Origin: Rugamonas aquatica
GTDB taxonomy: Bacteria; Pseudomonadota; Gammaproteobacteria; Burkholderiales; Burkholderiaceae_D
Length of the DNA: 64,000 nucleotides
Direction of reading: 5' to 3'
NCBI RefSeq assembly: GCF_009380215.1
Contig: NZ_WHUG01000004.1
Span: 124,001-188,000, forward strand
This document shows, piece after piece, positions 1 through 8,404 of this stretch. Under the pieces are notes generated by a model, which was not told the DNA's origin, searched no databases, and worked only from the letters and a program-made list of their open reading frames with translations. The position numbers were made by a program, and so were the translations under genes. Within the stretch, counting starts at the first letter, position 1. Every line of letters starts with the position of its first letter.

Positions 1-666
1 GGCGATCTGACGCTGCATGCGTCGCCGCGCCGCGCCGCGCGCGTGCTGCTGGCCGAGGATAGCCCGGACAATCAGGACGTGACGCTGGAGCTGCTGGAGC
101 TGCAAGGCATCGCGGTGGACGTGGTGGGCAACGGCCGCGAGGCGCTGGACCGCCTGCTGGCCGCCGGCCCCGATACCTACGACCTGGTGCTGATGGACCT
201 TGGCATGCCGGTGATGGACGGCCATGAGGCCATCCGCCAGCTGCGCCAGGACAGCCGCTTCAACGAACTGCCGGTGATCGCGGTAACGTCGCATGCGCTG
301 GCCGGGGTGCAGGCGCAGTGCCTGGAGGAGGGCATGCAGGACTACATCGCCAAGCCGGTGGACCCGCAGCGCCTTTACAGCGTGCTGTCGCGGTGGCTCG
401 GGCTGTCGATGCGGGCGATCCCGCCGCTGCCGCCGCGCGCCGATGGCGGCGTGGTGGAGCCGCGCCAGGCGCTGGCTGAACTGCGGGCGCTGCTGGCGGA
501 GTTCAGCGGCGACAGCGTCGATTATTTCGGCAGCGTGCGCGCATCGCTGGCGACGCTGTTGCCGCCGGTGACGATGAGCCGCCTGGTCGCGCATATGGAG
601 CACTACGAATTCGAGGCCGCCGGCAAACTGCTGGCGGCGGTCGCACAGGAACAGGAGGGATCATGA
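1..666 (+). CDS. Hybrid sensor histidine kinase, C-terminal part (partial)
   Basis: The reading frame is already open at base 1, so this is the 3' part of a longer gene, 221 codons of which are visible. After about 14 residues a CheY-like receiver domain starts (LLAEDSPDNQ acidic pocket, LVLMDLGMP with the phospho-acceptor Asp, AVTSHA, and YIAKPVD with the conserved Lys). A tail of about 80 residues without a recognised fold follows. Receivers at the C-terminus of a longer frame are typical of hybrid kinases, so a cytoplasmic phosphorelay role is inferred; the kinase core lies outside the window. The stop overlaps the next gene's ATG (ATGA), indicating translational coupling. Confidence 0.8.
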   Translation, partial: GDLTLHASPRRAARVLLAEDSPDNQDVTLELLELQGIAVDVVGNGREALDRLLAAGPDTYDLVLMDLGMPVMDGHEAIRQLRQDSRFNELPVIAVTSHALAGVQAQCLEEGMQDYIAKPVDPQRLYSVLSRWLGLSMRAIPPLPPRADGGVVEPRQALAELRALLAEFSGDSVDYFGSVRASLATLLPPVTMSRLVAHMEHYEFEAAGKLLAAVAQEQEGS

Positions 667-1040
667 ACATCAAGAACGGACGGCCGACCATACTGATCGT
701 CGACGATACGCCGGACAATATCACGCTGCTGTCCAATTTATTGAAGGATAAGTACAACACCAAGGTCGCGACCAGTGGCGCGACGGCGCTGCAGATCGTC
801 GCCGGCGCACAGGTGGACCTGATCCTGCTCGACATCATGATGCCGGACATGGATGGCTACGAGACTTGCCGCCGCCTGAAGGCCGACCCGCACAGCAGCG
901 CCATCCCGGTGCTGTTCCTGACCGCTAAAAGCCAGCCCGAGGACGAGGCCACGGGCCTGAGCCTGGGCGCTGTAGATTTCTTACGCAAGCCGGTCAATCC
1001 GGACGTGCTGTTCGCCCGCGTCGCGCTGCATTTGCGCTAG
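663..1040 (+). CDS. Stand-alone receiver-domain response regulator
   Basis: A 125-residue protein that is nearly only a receiver domain: LIVDDTPDN acidic pair, phospho-acceptor Asp near residue 57 in LLDIMMPDMDG, switch Thr in FLTAKS, and Lys in LRKPVNPD. It ends right after the last receiver helix (VALHLR) with no output domain. It overlaps the preceding hybrid kinase by 4 bp and is presumably its phosphorylation partner. Receivers of this subtype usually continue into a GGDEF, HD-GYP or kinase module. The sequence after the stop is AT-rich and does not read as coding, so this is a short single-domain regulator or an old truncation. Confidence 0.85.
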   Translation: MNIKNGRPTILIVDDTPDNITLLSNLLKDKYNTKVATSGATALQIVAGAQVDLILLDIMMPDMDGYETCRRLKADPHSSAIPVLFLTAKSQPEDEATGLSLGAVDFLRKPVNPDVLFARVALHLR

Positions 1041-1104
1041 AACAAGCAAGAAAAGCGTAAATGATATATATTGTTTATATTGTTGAATTAAAATTGGAGT
1101 TGTT

Positions 1105-1698
1105 ATGAATAAACCTGTCAATGTTCTCGTTAATGGCAAAGCACCTGCGCTGCCGAAAAAACCGGTTGTGAAACCTGCCGCCAAGGCCGCAGCCAAGCCG
1201 GTAGCCAAGGCCGCCGTCAAGCCTGCAGCGCCGAAAGCCGCCGCCAAACCAGCTGCTGCGAAACCGGCGCCAAAGGCCGCCGCCAAGCCGGTCGCCGCAA
1301 AAACCGCGCCGAAGGCCGCAGCGAAACCTGCTGCTGCGAAGGCCGCACCTAAGGCAGCCCCTAAGGCAGCGCCGAAGGCTGCCGCCAAGCCTGCACCTAA
1401 AGCCGCCGTCAAAGCCGCACCGAAGGCCGCAGCCGCCAAACCGGCACCGGTGGACGCAGCCGCCAAGGACAAGGCACGCAAGGAAAAGCTGGTGCGCGAC
1501 AGCTTCACCATGCCGGAGCAGGAATACGCGGTGCTGGGCCAGGTGAAAAAAGCCTGCCTGAAGGCCGGTTTCGAAATCAAAAAGAGCGAACTGCTGCGCA
1601 TCGGCGTCGCGCTGATTAGCCAGATTGACCTTGCCACGCTGCAAAATGTGTTGGCCGGCCTGCCACAACTGAAAACCGGCCGTCCAAAGAAAAGCTAA
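1105..1698 (+). CDS. Histone H1-like Lys/Ala/Pro-rich DNA-binding protein
   Basis: A 197-residue protein. Residues 10 to about 125 are a low-complexity tract of Ala, Lys and Pro built from degenerate units such as KPAAKAA and PKAAAKPA, like the tails of eukaryotic H1 and bacterial AlgP or BpH1 proteins. The last 75 residues are a normal globular region rich in charged helices, starting near KDKARKEKLVRDSFTMPEQ and ending GRPKKS. Nucleoid binding through the basic tail is the inferred role. It follows an AT-rich leader with a GGAG ribosome site before the ATG. The repeats can change length by slippage, so the copy number may vary between strains. Confidence 0.85.
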   Translation: MNKPVNVLVNGKAPALPKKPVVKPAAKAAAKPVAKAAVKPAAPKAAAKPAAAKPAPKAAAKPVAAKTAPKAAAKPAAAKAAPKAAPKAAPKAAAKPAPKAAVKAAPKAAAAKPAPVDAAAKDKARKEKLVRDSFTMPEQEYAVLGQVKKACLKAGFEIKKSELLRIGVALISQIDLATLQNVLAGLPQLKTGRPKKS

Positions 1699-1805
1699 GA
1701 AAAAAACAACACTTCGGCCATTGTCACGGAACTGACACCACCTTGTCATTTTCCTGAAGTATTCGACCGTTACGCTTGCTTCGTCTCCCACAGAAAGGAT
1801 GAAGC

Positions 1806-2579
1806 ATGCAAACTTCGATCATACAAGCCGACGTCCGAGCAGCGTCCGGTAAGCTGGTACTCAGTATGGCAAGCACACCGGAAGAGCTGCGCGAAGTACA
1901 GCGCCTGCGCTACAAGGTGTTCATCGAAACAATGGGATTGAGTTCGCTGGTCCGCGAGGATGGCCTGGACAGCGACGAATTCGACGAGCACTGCGATCAC
2001 CTGATCGTGCGCGATACGAGCACGCTCAAGGTGGTTGGCACCTACCGCCTGTTGAGCGCAACGCGCGCCCGCAAACTGGGCCGCGTCTACTCCGAGGGCG
2101 AATTCGACCTGGGCCGCCTGAACAACCTGCGTGGCCGCATGGTGGAAGCAGGCCGCGCCTGCATCCATCCCGACTACCGTGGCGGCAGCGTCATCATGCT
2201 GCTGTGGTCCGGTCTGGCCGAATACATGCGTCGCGAAAATTGCGACTACCTGGTTGGTTGCGCCAGCATCAGCCTGGCCGATGGCGGCCACAATGCCGTC
2301 GCCGTCTACCAGTCGCTGGCCGCCGCCCATCTGGCGCCGTCCGAATACCGCGTCACCCCGCACCTGCCGTTCCCGTTCTCGAAACTGGAAGCCGCGCAGA
2401 AGCCGCAAGTACCGCCGCTGTTGAAGGGCTACATGCGTTCGGGCGCCTGGATTTGCGGCGAACCGGCATGGGATCCTGATTTCGAAAGCGCCGACCTGTT
2501 CCTGCTGCTGCCGCTGGCGAATCTGGACGGCCGCTACGCTCGCCACTACGGCGTGGCCGGCGAACAGCTGGCTGCCTGA
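1806..2579 (+). CDS. OlsB/FeeM-like GNAT N-acyltransferase
   Basis: A 257-residue protein of the N-acyl amino acid synthase branch of the GNAT fold. Recognisable segments are LRYKVFIETMG near residue 35, the acidic EFDEHCDHLIVRD, and VEAGRACIHPDYRGG followed by a long helix. These match proteins annotated as OlsB-like ornithine N-acyltransferases or 'hemolysin-like' acyltransferases, which move an acyl chain from acyl-carrier protein to an amino-acid amine. Product options are an ornithine-lipid precursor or an N-acyl amino acid; no OlsA partner is adjacent. It stands alone and the ATG at 1806 follows AAGGATGAAGC. Confidence 0.75.
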   Translation: MQTSIIQADVRAASGKLVLSMASTPEELREVQRLRYKVFIETMGLSSLVREDGLDSDEFDEHCDHLIVRDTSTLKVVGTYRLLSATRARKLGRVYSEGEFDLGRLNNLRGRMVEAGRACIHPDYRGGSVIMLLWSGLAEYMRRENCDYLVGCASISLADGGHNAVAVYQSLAAAHLAPSEYRVTPHLPFPFSKLEAAQKPQVPPLLKGYMRSGAWICGEPAWDPDFESADLFLLLPLANLDGRYARHYGVAGEQLAA

Positions 2580-2635
2580 CGCAGCGCCACGGCCCCGTGT
2601 AGAATAAGCCGTTGTGCTTATTCAGCGGGGCTGTG

Positions 2636-3454
2636 ATGAAGTTTGAAACAGAGACGGAACGAACGGGATCGCAGGAGCGGTCCGTGTTGCGCCGTCGCGG
2701 CGGGGCGTCGCCGGACGCCAGCCGCACCACCGACCACGTCGCCGAGGAACGCCCGGTGGCGCTGGTCTTCAATGGCATTTCGCATGCCGTCATGATGGTG
2801 ACTCCGCGCGAGCTGGAAGCATTCGCGCTCGGCTTCGCGCTGACGGAAGGCCTGGTCGGCAAGGCCGCCGACGTTTTCGATATCGAACTGCGGGAGCACC
2901 CGCGCAGCTTCGAGGTCGCCCTTACCATCGCCCAGGAAGATTTCATGCAGCTCAAGCAGCAGCGCCGCTCGATGGCGGGCCGCAGCGGTTGCGGCGTGTG
3001 CGGCGTCGAGAGCCTGGAGCTGCTGGATTTGCAGCCGTCGCCGATCGAAGCGCCGGTGTTGCACGATGCGGATGCGCTGCCGCCGGCGATCGCCCGCGCT
3101 GCGGCGGAGCTGGGCGGACACCAGCAACTGATGCGCGCCACCGGCGGCGTGCATGCCGCCGCCTGGTGCGACGCGAACGGCGCGGTGCTGCGCGTGTGCG
3201 AGGACGTAGGCCGCCACAATGCGCTCGACAAATTGATCGGGCATCTGGCGCAGGAGGGCGTGGACATGCGGCGCGGCTTCGTCTTCATGTCCAGCCGCGC
3301 CAGTTATGAGCTGGTGCGCAAGGTGGCGCGCATGCACATTCCGATGCTGGCGACGATCTCCGCCCCCAGCACGCTGGCAATCGACATCGCCGCCGAAGCG
3401 GGCGTCAAGCTGGTGAGCTTCTGCCGCCAGGACGGCTGCGTCGAATATACCTAG
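2636..3454 (+). CDS. fdhD: Formate dehydrogenase accessory sulfurtransferase FdhD
   Basis: A 272-residue FdhD-family protein. The diagnostic cysteine loop GRSGCGVCGVE sits near residues 117-127, and the family segments ALGFALTEGLV, EDVGRHNALDKLIG and FMSSRASYELV are all present. FdhD passes sulfur from a cysteine desulfurase to the bis-MGD molybdenum cofactor, which activates formate-dehydrogenase-type enzymes. The ATG at 2636 is preferred over an upstream GTG at 2612 because GGGG lies just ahead of it. The stop touches the stop of the convergent YdeP-type oxidoreductase, the likely client enzyme. Confidence 0.95.
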   Translation: MKFETETERTGSQERSVLRRRGGASPDASRTTDHVAEERPVALVFNGISHAVMMVTPRELEAFALGFALTEGLVGKAADVFDIELREHPRSFEVALTIAQEDFMQLKQQRRSMAGRSGCGVCGVESLELLDLQPSPIEAPVLHDADALPPAIARAAAELGGHQQLMRATGGVHAAAWCDANGAVLRVCEDVGRHNALDKLIGHLAQEGVDMRRGFVFMSSRASYELVRKVARMHIPMLATISAPSTLAIDIAAEAGVKLVSFCRQDGCVEYT

Positions 3455-5776
3455 CTATTCCGCCGACGACTGATAGTCCGACAGTTGCAGCAGCACCGGG
3501 ATCGATTTCGAGGTCGGCGTGCCGGCGCCGTCGGCGGTGCTGTGCAGCGGGATCAAGCCGTTCGTCTCCGGGAAGTAGGAGCCCAGGCAGCCGCGCGGGA
3601 TGTCGTATTCCACCAGCAGGAAACGGTCGGCGCGGCGTTCGACATCGTCGTCCCACACGCTGACCATGTCCACCCACTGGCCGTTGCGCAGGCCCAGCAT
3701 CTGCAAGTCTTCCTTGTTGATGAACACCACGCGGCGCAAGCCGAACACGCCGCGATAACGGTCGTCCATGCCGTAGATGGTGGTGTTGTACTGGTCGTGC
3801 GAACGGGCCGTCATCAGCGTCATCAAACGCTCGCCGTACTTGGCGCGGGCGCGGTGGATAGGCGTGTCGGTATCGACGGCGCGCGGCAGGAACTGCGCCT
3901 TGCCGCTGGTCGTGCGCCATTCGCGCTCACGCGAGGCGACCTTCAGATGGAAGCCGCCCGGCTTGGCCACGCGTGCGTTGAAGTCGTGGAAATCGTCGAA
4001 CACTTTTTCGATGGCGTCGCGGATGCTGGCGTAGTCGCTGCCGTAGGCCAGCCAGTCCACCTTGCCGCTGCCCAGCGTGGCGTGCGCCATGCGCGCCGTG
4101 ATCGCGGTTTCGGACAGCAGGTTGTCGGAGGCCGGCGTGTTCATGCCGTAGGACAGGTGCACCATGCTCATCGAGTCTTCCACTGTCACGCCCTGCGGCA
4201 CGCCTTGTTGCAGGTCGATCTCGGTGCGGCCCAGCGTTGGCAGGATCAGCGCATCCTTGCCGTGCACCAGATGGCTGCGATTGAGCTTGGTCGCCACGTG
4301 CACCGTCAGGTCGCAGGCGCGCAGTGCGTCGAAGGTCAGCGGCGTATCCGGCGTCGCCATGGCGAAGTTGCCGCCCATGCCGAAGAAGACCTTGACCTTC
4401 CCGTCCAACATGGCCTGGATGCTTTCGACCGTGTCGTAGCCGTGCGCGCGCGGCGGTTCGAAGTCGAACACCTTCTGCATGCGGTCGAGGAAGGCCTTGG
4501 CCGGTTTTTCCTCGATGCCCATGGTGCGGTCGCCCTGCACGTTGGAGTGGCCGCGCACCGGGCACAGGCCGGCGCCGAGGCGGCCGATATTCCCGCGCAT
4601 CATCATCAGGTTGGACAGCATCTGGATCGTCGCCACCGCGCCCTTGTGCTGGGTCAGGCCCATGCCCCAGGTGCAGATCACTTTCTGGCCACGGATGTAG
4701 ACCTCGGCCAACGCCTCGATCTGCGCGCGCGGCACGCCGGATTCGGTCAGCAACTGGTCCCAGTCCTGGGCGCGCAAATCCTGTTCGAAGGCTTCGTAGC
4801 CGGTGGTGTGGGTGGCGATGAATTCACGGTCCAGCAGGCTGGCTTCACCGGCCGCCAGCGCGGCGTCGTCGCGTTCGACCAGGCGCTTGGCCACGGCCTT
4901 GATCAGCGCGAAGTCGCCGCTCAGTTTCGGCTGCACGAACATGCTGCTGATGTCGGTGCTGGAATTGGTCAGCATCTCCATCGGGTGCGACGGGCTGGTG
5001 AAGCGTTCCAAACCACGCTCGCGCAATGGGTTGATGGAGACGATGGTGGCGCCGCGCTTGGCGCAGTCGCGCAACTCGCCCAGCATGCGCGGGTGGTTGG
5101 TGGCCGGGTTCTGGCCGAAGATCAGCAGCGTGTCGGCGTGTTCGAAGTCTTCCAGCGTCACCGTGCCCTTGCCGATGCCGACCGTGCCTGGCAGGCCGCG
5201 GCTGGTCGGTTCGTGGCACATATTCGAGCAGTCCGGGAAGTTGTTGGTGCCGTACATGCGCACGAACAGCTGCAGCAGGAAGGCGGCCTCGTTGCCGGTG
5301 CGGCCGGAGACGTAGAACGTGGCCTGGTTCGGGTCGGGCAGGGCCTTCAGGTGGCGAGCGATCAGCGCGAAGGCGTCGTCCCAGGCGATCGGCAGGTATT
5401 TGTCGCTGGCGCTGTCGTAGAACACGGGATCGGTCAGGCGGCCGTGCTGTTCGAGTTCGTAGTCGGATTGCGTCAGCAGTTCGGTCACCGTGTGGGCGGC
5501 GAAGAAGCCGGGGCGCACGCGTTTGCTGGTGGCTTCGGCCGCCACCGCCTTGACGCCGTTTTCGCAAAATTCGAAGGTGGACGCGTGCTCGCGGTCCGGC
5601 CAGGCGCAACCCGGGCAGTCGAAGCCGTCCGGCTGGTTTTGTTTGAGCAGGGTTTTGTAATTCCCGCCGCTGACCTTTTCGCGCACCAGATTGATCGCTA
5701 CCTGCTTCAAAGCGCCCCAGCCTGCGGCTGCGTGTTGGTAGGGTTCGATGCGTCCTTCGGGTTTTGTCTTCTGCAT
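3455..5776 (-). CDS. FdhF/YdeP-family molybdopterin oxidoreductase
   Basis: A 773-residue cytoplasmic molybdoenzyme of the FdhF/YdeP family. The N-terminal Cys pair CPGCAW and a later FCENGVKA form the usual iron-sulfur region. NMCHEPTS places a Cys where E. coli FdhF has selenocysteine (UHGPS), so the enzyme needs no UGA recoding. The bis-MGD-binding signature FGQNPATNHPRM and the downstream GHSNVQG segment are present. The start at 5776 (MQKTKP) fits the family length; an in-frame start at 5857 adds 27 poorly conserved residues. It converges on fdhD with abutting stops. Formate is the likely but unproven substrate; YdeP relatives are also linked to acid resistance. Confidence 0.88.
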   Translation of the reverse strand: MQKTKPEGRIEPYQHAAAGWGALKQVAINLVREKVSGGNYKTLLKQNQPDGFDCPGCAWPDREHASTFEFCENGVKAVAAEATSKRVRPGFFAAHTVTELLTQSDYELEQHGRLTDPVFYDSASDKYLPIAWDDAFALIARHLKALPDPNQATFYVSGRTGNEAAFLLQLFVRMYGTNNFPDCSNMCHEPTSRGLPGTVGIGKGTVTLEDFEHADTLLIFGQNPATNHPRMLGELRDCAKRGATIVSINPLRERGLERFTSPSHPMEMLTNSSTDISSMFVQPKLSGDFALIKAVAKRLVERDDAALAAGEASLLDREFIATHTTGYEAFEQDLRAQDWDQLLTESGVPRAQIEALAEVYIRGQKVICTWGMGLTQHKGAVATIQMLSNLMMMRGNIGRLGAGLCPVRGHSNVQGDRTMGIEEKPAKAFLDRMQKVFDFEPPRAHGYDTVESIQAMLDGKVKVFFGMGGNFAMATPDTPLTFDALRACDLTVHVATKLNRSHLVHGKDALILPTLGRTEIDLQQGVPQGVTVEDSMSMVHLSYGMNTPASDNLLSETAITARMAHATLGSGKVDWLAYGSDYASIRDAIEKVFDDFHDFNARVAKPGGFHLKVASREREWRTTSGKAQFLPRAVDTDTPIHRARAKYGERLMTLMTARSHDQYNTTIYGMDDRYRGVFGLRRVVFINKEDLQMLGLRNGQWVDMVSVWDDDVERRADRFLLVEYDIPRGCLGSYFPETNGLIPLHSTADGAGTPTSKSIPVLLQLSDYQSSAE

Positions 5777-6088
5777 AACATATTCCAGTGATTCTTGTTG
5801 AGCGGAGTATAGTGCAGAATGACGTTTTTGAGCTTGAAGGAGGGTGTTTTGCGTCACGCTTGGTCATGCCGATTTCGGGCTATGTGACAGTTGGTGAGCA
5901 TTTTTTGATTGGCAATATGTAGAATGTTTTTCCCTCGTGCCATGGATTGCACTTCAGTAGAAAGTCCGTTTGACGTTAGATTCGTAAATATGGCCAGCGG
6001 CTGTGCATTTTTTTGTTCTGGATTGAACTAATTTCTTGGGAACGTATGCGCTCCCCCAAGACGTGATTATCTTCACCTAAAGGCGTAC
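5777..6088. other. Intergenic, upstream of the YdeP-type gene
   Basis: About 310 bases without a convincing gene on either strand. The base composition drops towards AT here, marking the left edge of the accessory patch that runs to about 7.4 kb. It should contain the promoter of the minus-strand oxidoreductase; no palindromic operator or tRNA was recognised. Confidence 0.5.
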
Positions 6089-6383
6089 ATGCTCAGGATT
6101 ACGCGAATAGCCATGCGCGCCATCGCAGTAGCGTTAATAGTGGCTATTTCGGGGCTTTTTTTCATTACTACATCCGACTTCGAGTGTTGGAGCATATCCC
6201 CTTGGTCGTAATTCCAGGCAAATGGGTATGCGGGAATGTCGAACGTTGCCGTTTGCCGCTACAGATTGACGATCACCTAGTCTGGTCCAATCCCTATTCG
6301 ATGTGACCTCCTTGTGTTGCCGCTCGACTATCCAGAACGTGGACGACCGATTGAATTCACAGCAAAAAAATGGACATTGATTT
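6089..6383 (+). pseudogene. Decayed small gene for an exported protein
   Basis: An ATG at 6089 opens a frame with a basic start and a hydrophobic segment (MRAIAVALIVAISGLFFITT), like a signal peptide or anchor, but a TAA stops it at 6209 after 40 codons. Protein-like sequence carries on in other frames: one segment reads VVIPGKWVCGNVERCRLPL and ends at a TGA near 6302, and another reads LPLDYPERGRPIEFTAKKW just before the next gene. This pattern suggests one former gene broken by at least two frameshifts. The parent family was not recognised. Confidence 0.35.
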
Positions 6384-6389
6384 TTGTAT

Positions 6390-6755
6390 ATGAGTATTTT
6401 AATCATACCCTTGCTATACATCTTCGGTGTCCTCGGAATGCTTGGAATTTCTTTAATTCCAATGCATTTATGGTCAATCGCTATAAAGAGAAAAATAAAG
6501 TACCCACTAGACTTATCTCGGCGAAGCGGGTTTGTTGTAGCTCTAGTACTACTTCCAATTTTATTTTCGACATGGCTTGGCTCGCACATGCTACCCAAAG
6601 TATTTTTATGTCTTTTAGAAATGCAGTGTGGTCCAAACCGAGCGGCTGGACTTATTAATTTGGCTATGTTCGGAGTTTCGGTACTGGCGGTTGAAATTTT
6701 CTGGTTACTTGCAAAGATTTTATGGTCAAAATGGCACGACCCGAAGAATCCCTAG
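6390..6755 (+). CDS. Small hypothetical membrane protein
   Basis: A 121-residue protein with three predicted membrane segments: about residues 2-24 (rich in Ile, Leu and Gly), 48-68 (FVVALVLLPILFSTWLG) and 86-110 (AGLINLAMFGVSVLAVEIFW). The loop IAIKRKIKYP after the first segment is positively charged. A TTG two codons upstream could serve as an alternative start; the ATG is preferred. It is AT-rich compared with the flanking chromosome and overlaps the tail of a decayed gene, so it probably belongs to an acquired patch. The family is not recognised and no function can be given. Confidence 0.6.
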   Translation: MSILIIPLLYIFGVLGMLGISLIPMHLWSIAIKRKIKYPLDLSRRSGFVVALVLLPILFSTWLGSHMLPKVFLCLLEMQCGPNRAAGLINLAMFGVSVLAVEIFWLLAKILWSKWHDPKNP

Positions 6756-6869
6756 AGCGCCGCTGCTTGCGGCCAGAAGTTCCCGCTCAAATTCCTGCCG
6801 CCTTGTTGCCATCCATGCAACCACGTGGCAAGATGGTGGATTGTCCCAGACTAAAAAAATAAGTCCGAA

Positions 6870-7376
6870 ATGTTCTCTTTTAAATGCGCTTCATGTGGCG
6901 AAGTTCACGAAGGAATGCCCAGCTTTGATGCGCATGCGCCGCTGTCCTATTACGAGGTCCCCGAAGGAGAGCGAGAAGAACGATGTGACTTGGGTAGCGA
7001 CGATTGCGTAGTAGACGGAGAGTTTTTTTTCGTTCGTGGATGTATAGAAATTCCGGTGTTAGGTGAAACAGAGCCCTTTAGCTGGGGTGTATGGGTTTCG
7101 CTCAGCGAGGCCAATTTTTCCGCGTGGATAAAGTGCTATGACTTGGATAACCGGTCACATGTAGGTCCTTTTTTTGGCTGGCTTAATGCCTGGCTAAAAC
7201 CTTATCCGGACACAGTAAGCCTCAAGACGATGGTCCATATTCGGGACAATGGAATTCGACCTTACATCGAACTTCAACCCACGGACCATCCGCTGGCTGT
7301 AGAGCAACGAAACGGAATTACCGTCGAACGAGTCGCTGAACTCTATGCGCTCATGATGCACCCCGTCGACAAGTAA
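6870..7376 (+). CDS. DUF2199 domain-containing protein
   Basis: A 168-residue soluble protein matching the DUF2199 pattern: an N-terminal zinc-ribbon-like pair in FKCASCGEVHEGMPSF, then the acidic SDDCVVDGEFFFVRGCIEIPV block, WGVWVSLSE, and a C-terminal region around PYIELQPTDHPLAVEQRNGI. Only one CxxC is seen, so metal binding is uncertain. DUF2199 proteins have no established biochemical role; some occur among stand-alone immunity-like genes. It is AT-rich relative to the neighbourhood and lies between the small membrane protein and a DUF4262 protein on the same strand. Confidence 0.8.
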   Translation: MFSFKCASCGEVHEGMPSFDAHAPLSYYEVPEGEREERCDLGSDDCVVDGEFFFVRGCIEIPVLGETEPFSWGVWVSLSEANFSAWIKCYDLDNRSHVGPFFGWLNAWLKPYPDTVSLKTMVHIRDNGIRPYIELQPTDHPLAVEQRNGITVERVAELYALMMHPVDK

Positions 7377-7513
7377 CGGCCGGAAGCGGCGGTTCAACAA
7401 CCATGTGGGCGAAGGAACGGAACCGCATGCCCCTTCCAGACCGCAGTGGCAGGCTACTCCGGGACAACAGTTTTGCTTCAACGAACATCTCCTAACGGCG
7501 CACGCCTGTATTT

Positions 7514-8308
7514 ATGACCGCACATACTCACAACTTTCCCCACTGGCCATTCCCAGATCCCATTCCCACGGCCACCTTCTGCACGGACAAAGTAGCACGC
7601 GGCGACTTCGATGTGCTGCATGTGGCCCACGATTTCAACGGGGACTGGCAGTTCCTGGACGGTACCACGGACGAGCCCGGCGAATGCGTCATGCTGTGTC
7701 TCGGCTGTCTTTTCGAGAAGCACGCCGACATCGCGGCTATCGCAGATCTTCCGCGCGGCTGGGGGGCCTACCGCGACGTTGCAGGGGCCAAATGGGAGCG
7801 TTGGGCGCTGGACCCCGAAGACGATCAGGACGGCGGGGAAGAAGACGCGCCGCGTGAATGCGGCGGAGCCGAGGCCGACGCCAAGGCACTTGCTGACATC
7901 GAAACGTACGGCCTGCACATCATAAGCGTGATGGAAGAAGATGAACATGTACCGTTCTCTTATTCGATTGGTATCGAACAGTCGCTCGGCATGCCGGAGC
8001 TGATCGTCATCGGCCTCAAGTCCAACGTGGCCCACAGCGCCATCAACGAGTGCTATCGGCAGATGAGGGAGGGCGGGCCGATCGCGCCGGGGGCACGCAT
8101 CGCCGGTCTGCTCGGTGGCGATTTCGAGTGCCTTATCGGCGAAGTGTCCTCCGAGCAAGTTGCCGACTACATGCACTGGGCGAGTTGGCTGTACAAGGGC
8201 CGGCCGTTTCGAGCCTATCAGATCATCTGGCCGAGCACTAGCGGCGTGTTTCCGTGGGAGCCGGGTGCCAGCGATTGGCTAATCGCGCGCCAGCCTTTGC
8301 TGGCCTGA
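7514..8308 (+). CDS. DUF4262 domain-containing protein
   Basis: A 264-residue cytoplasmic protein in two parts. Residues 1-115 form an unrecognised domain with the patterns FCTDKVARGDFDV and GECVMLCLGCLFEKH. After an acidic linker (DPEDDQDGGEEDAP) comes a DUF4262 domain: YGLHIISVMEEDEHVPFSYS, GMPELIVIGL, then a C-terminal GRPFRAYQIIWPS. The fusion is the noteworthy point, because DUF4262 is often a single-domain protein. No membrane segment or signal is seen. It follows the DUF2199 gene with a gap of about 140 bp and returns to the high-GC composition of the chromosome. Its function is unknown. Confidence 0.75.
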   Translation: MTAHTHNFPHWPFPDPIPTATFCTDKVARGDFDVLHVAHDFNGDWQFLDGTTDEPGECVMLCLGCLFEKHADIAAIADLPRGWGAYRDVAGAKWERWALDPEDDQDGGEEDAPRECGGAEADAKALADIETYGLHIISVMEEDEHVPFSYSIGIEQSLGMPELIVIGLKSNVAHSAINECYRQMREGGPIAPGARIAGLLGGDFECLIGEVSSEQVADYMHWASWLYKGRPFRAYQIIWPSTSGVFPWEPGASDWLIARQPLLA

Positions 8309-8404
8309 TACCCTGAGCAATGCTTCGATAAAGGTCCGCTTCGGGACGGAACCTGCCGGTTGTTGCACGCCGCATGTAAAGCGAAATATGAGCTGATAAT
8401 TACA

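Noticed and set aside
1150..1450. Repeated DNA words resembling a CRISPR array
   Set aside because: The repeats are short, irregular, and encode the Ala/Lys/Pro tail; there are no spacers of constant length and no cas genes.
3455..5776. Selenocysteine codon in the formate-dehydrogenase-like gene
   Set aside because: The aligned residue is a Cys codon and no in-frame TGA is present.
3485..5791. A 768-codon plus-strand frame opposite the YdeP-type gene
   Set aside because: It mirrors the codon positions of the minus-strand enzyme, is Ala/Arg/His-rich without a recognisable fold, and has no ribosome site.
6134..6598. A 154-codon minus-strand frame in the AT-rich patch
   Set aside because: It overlaps the supported plus-strand membrane protein and has no domain or ribosome site.
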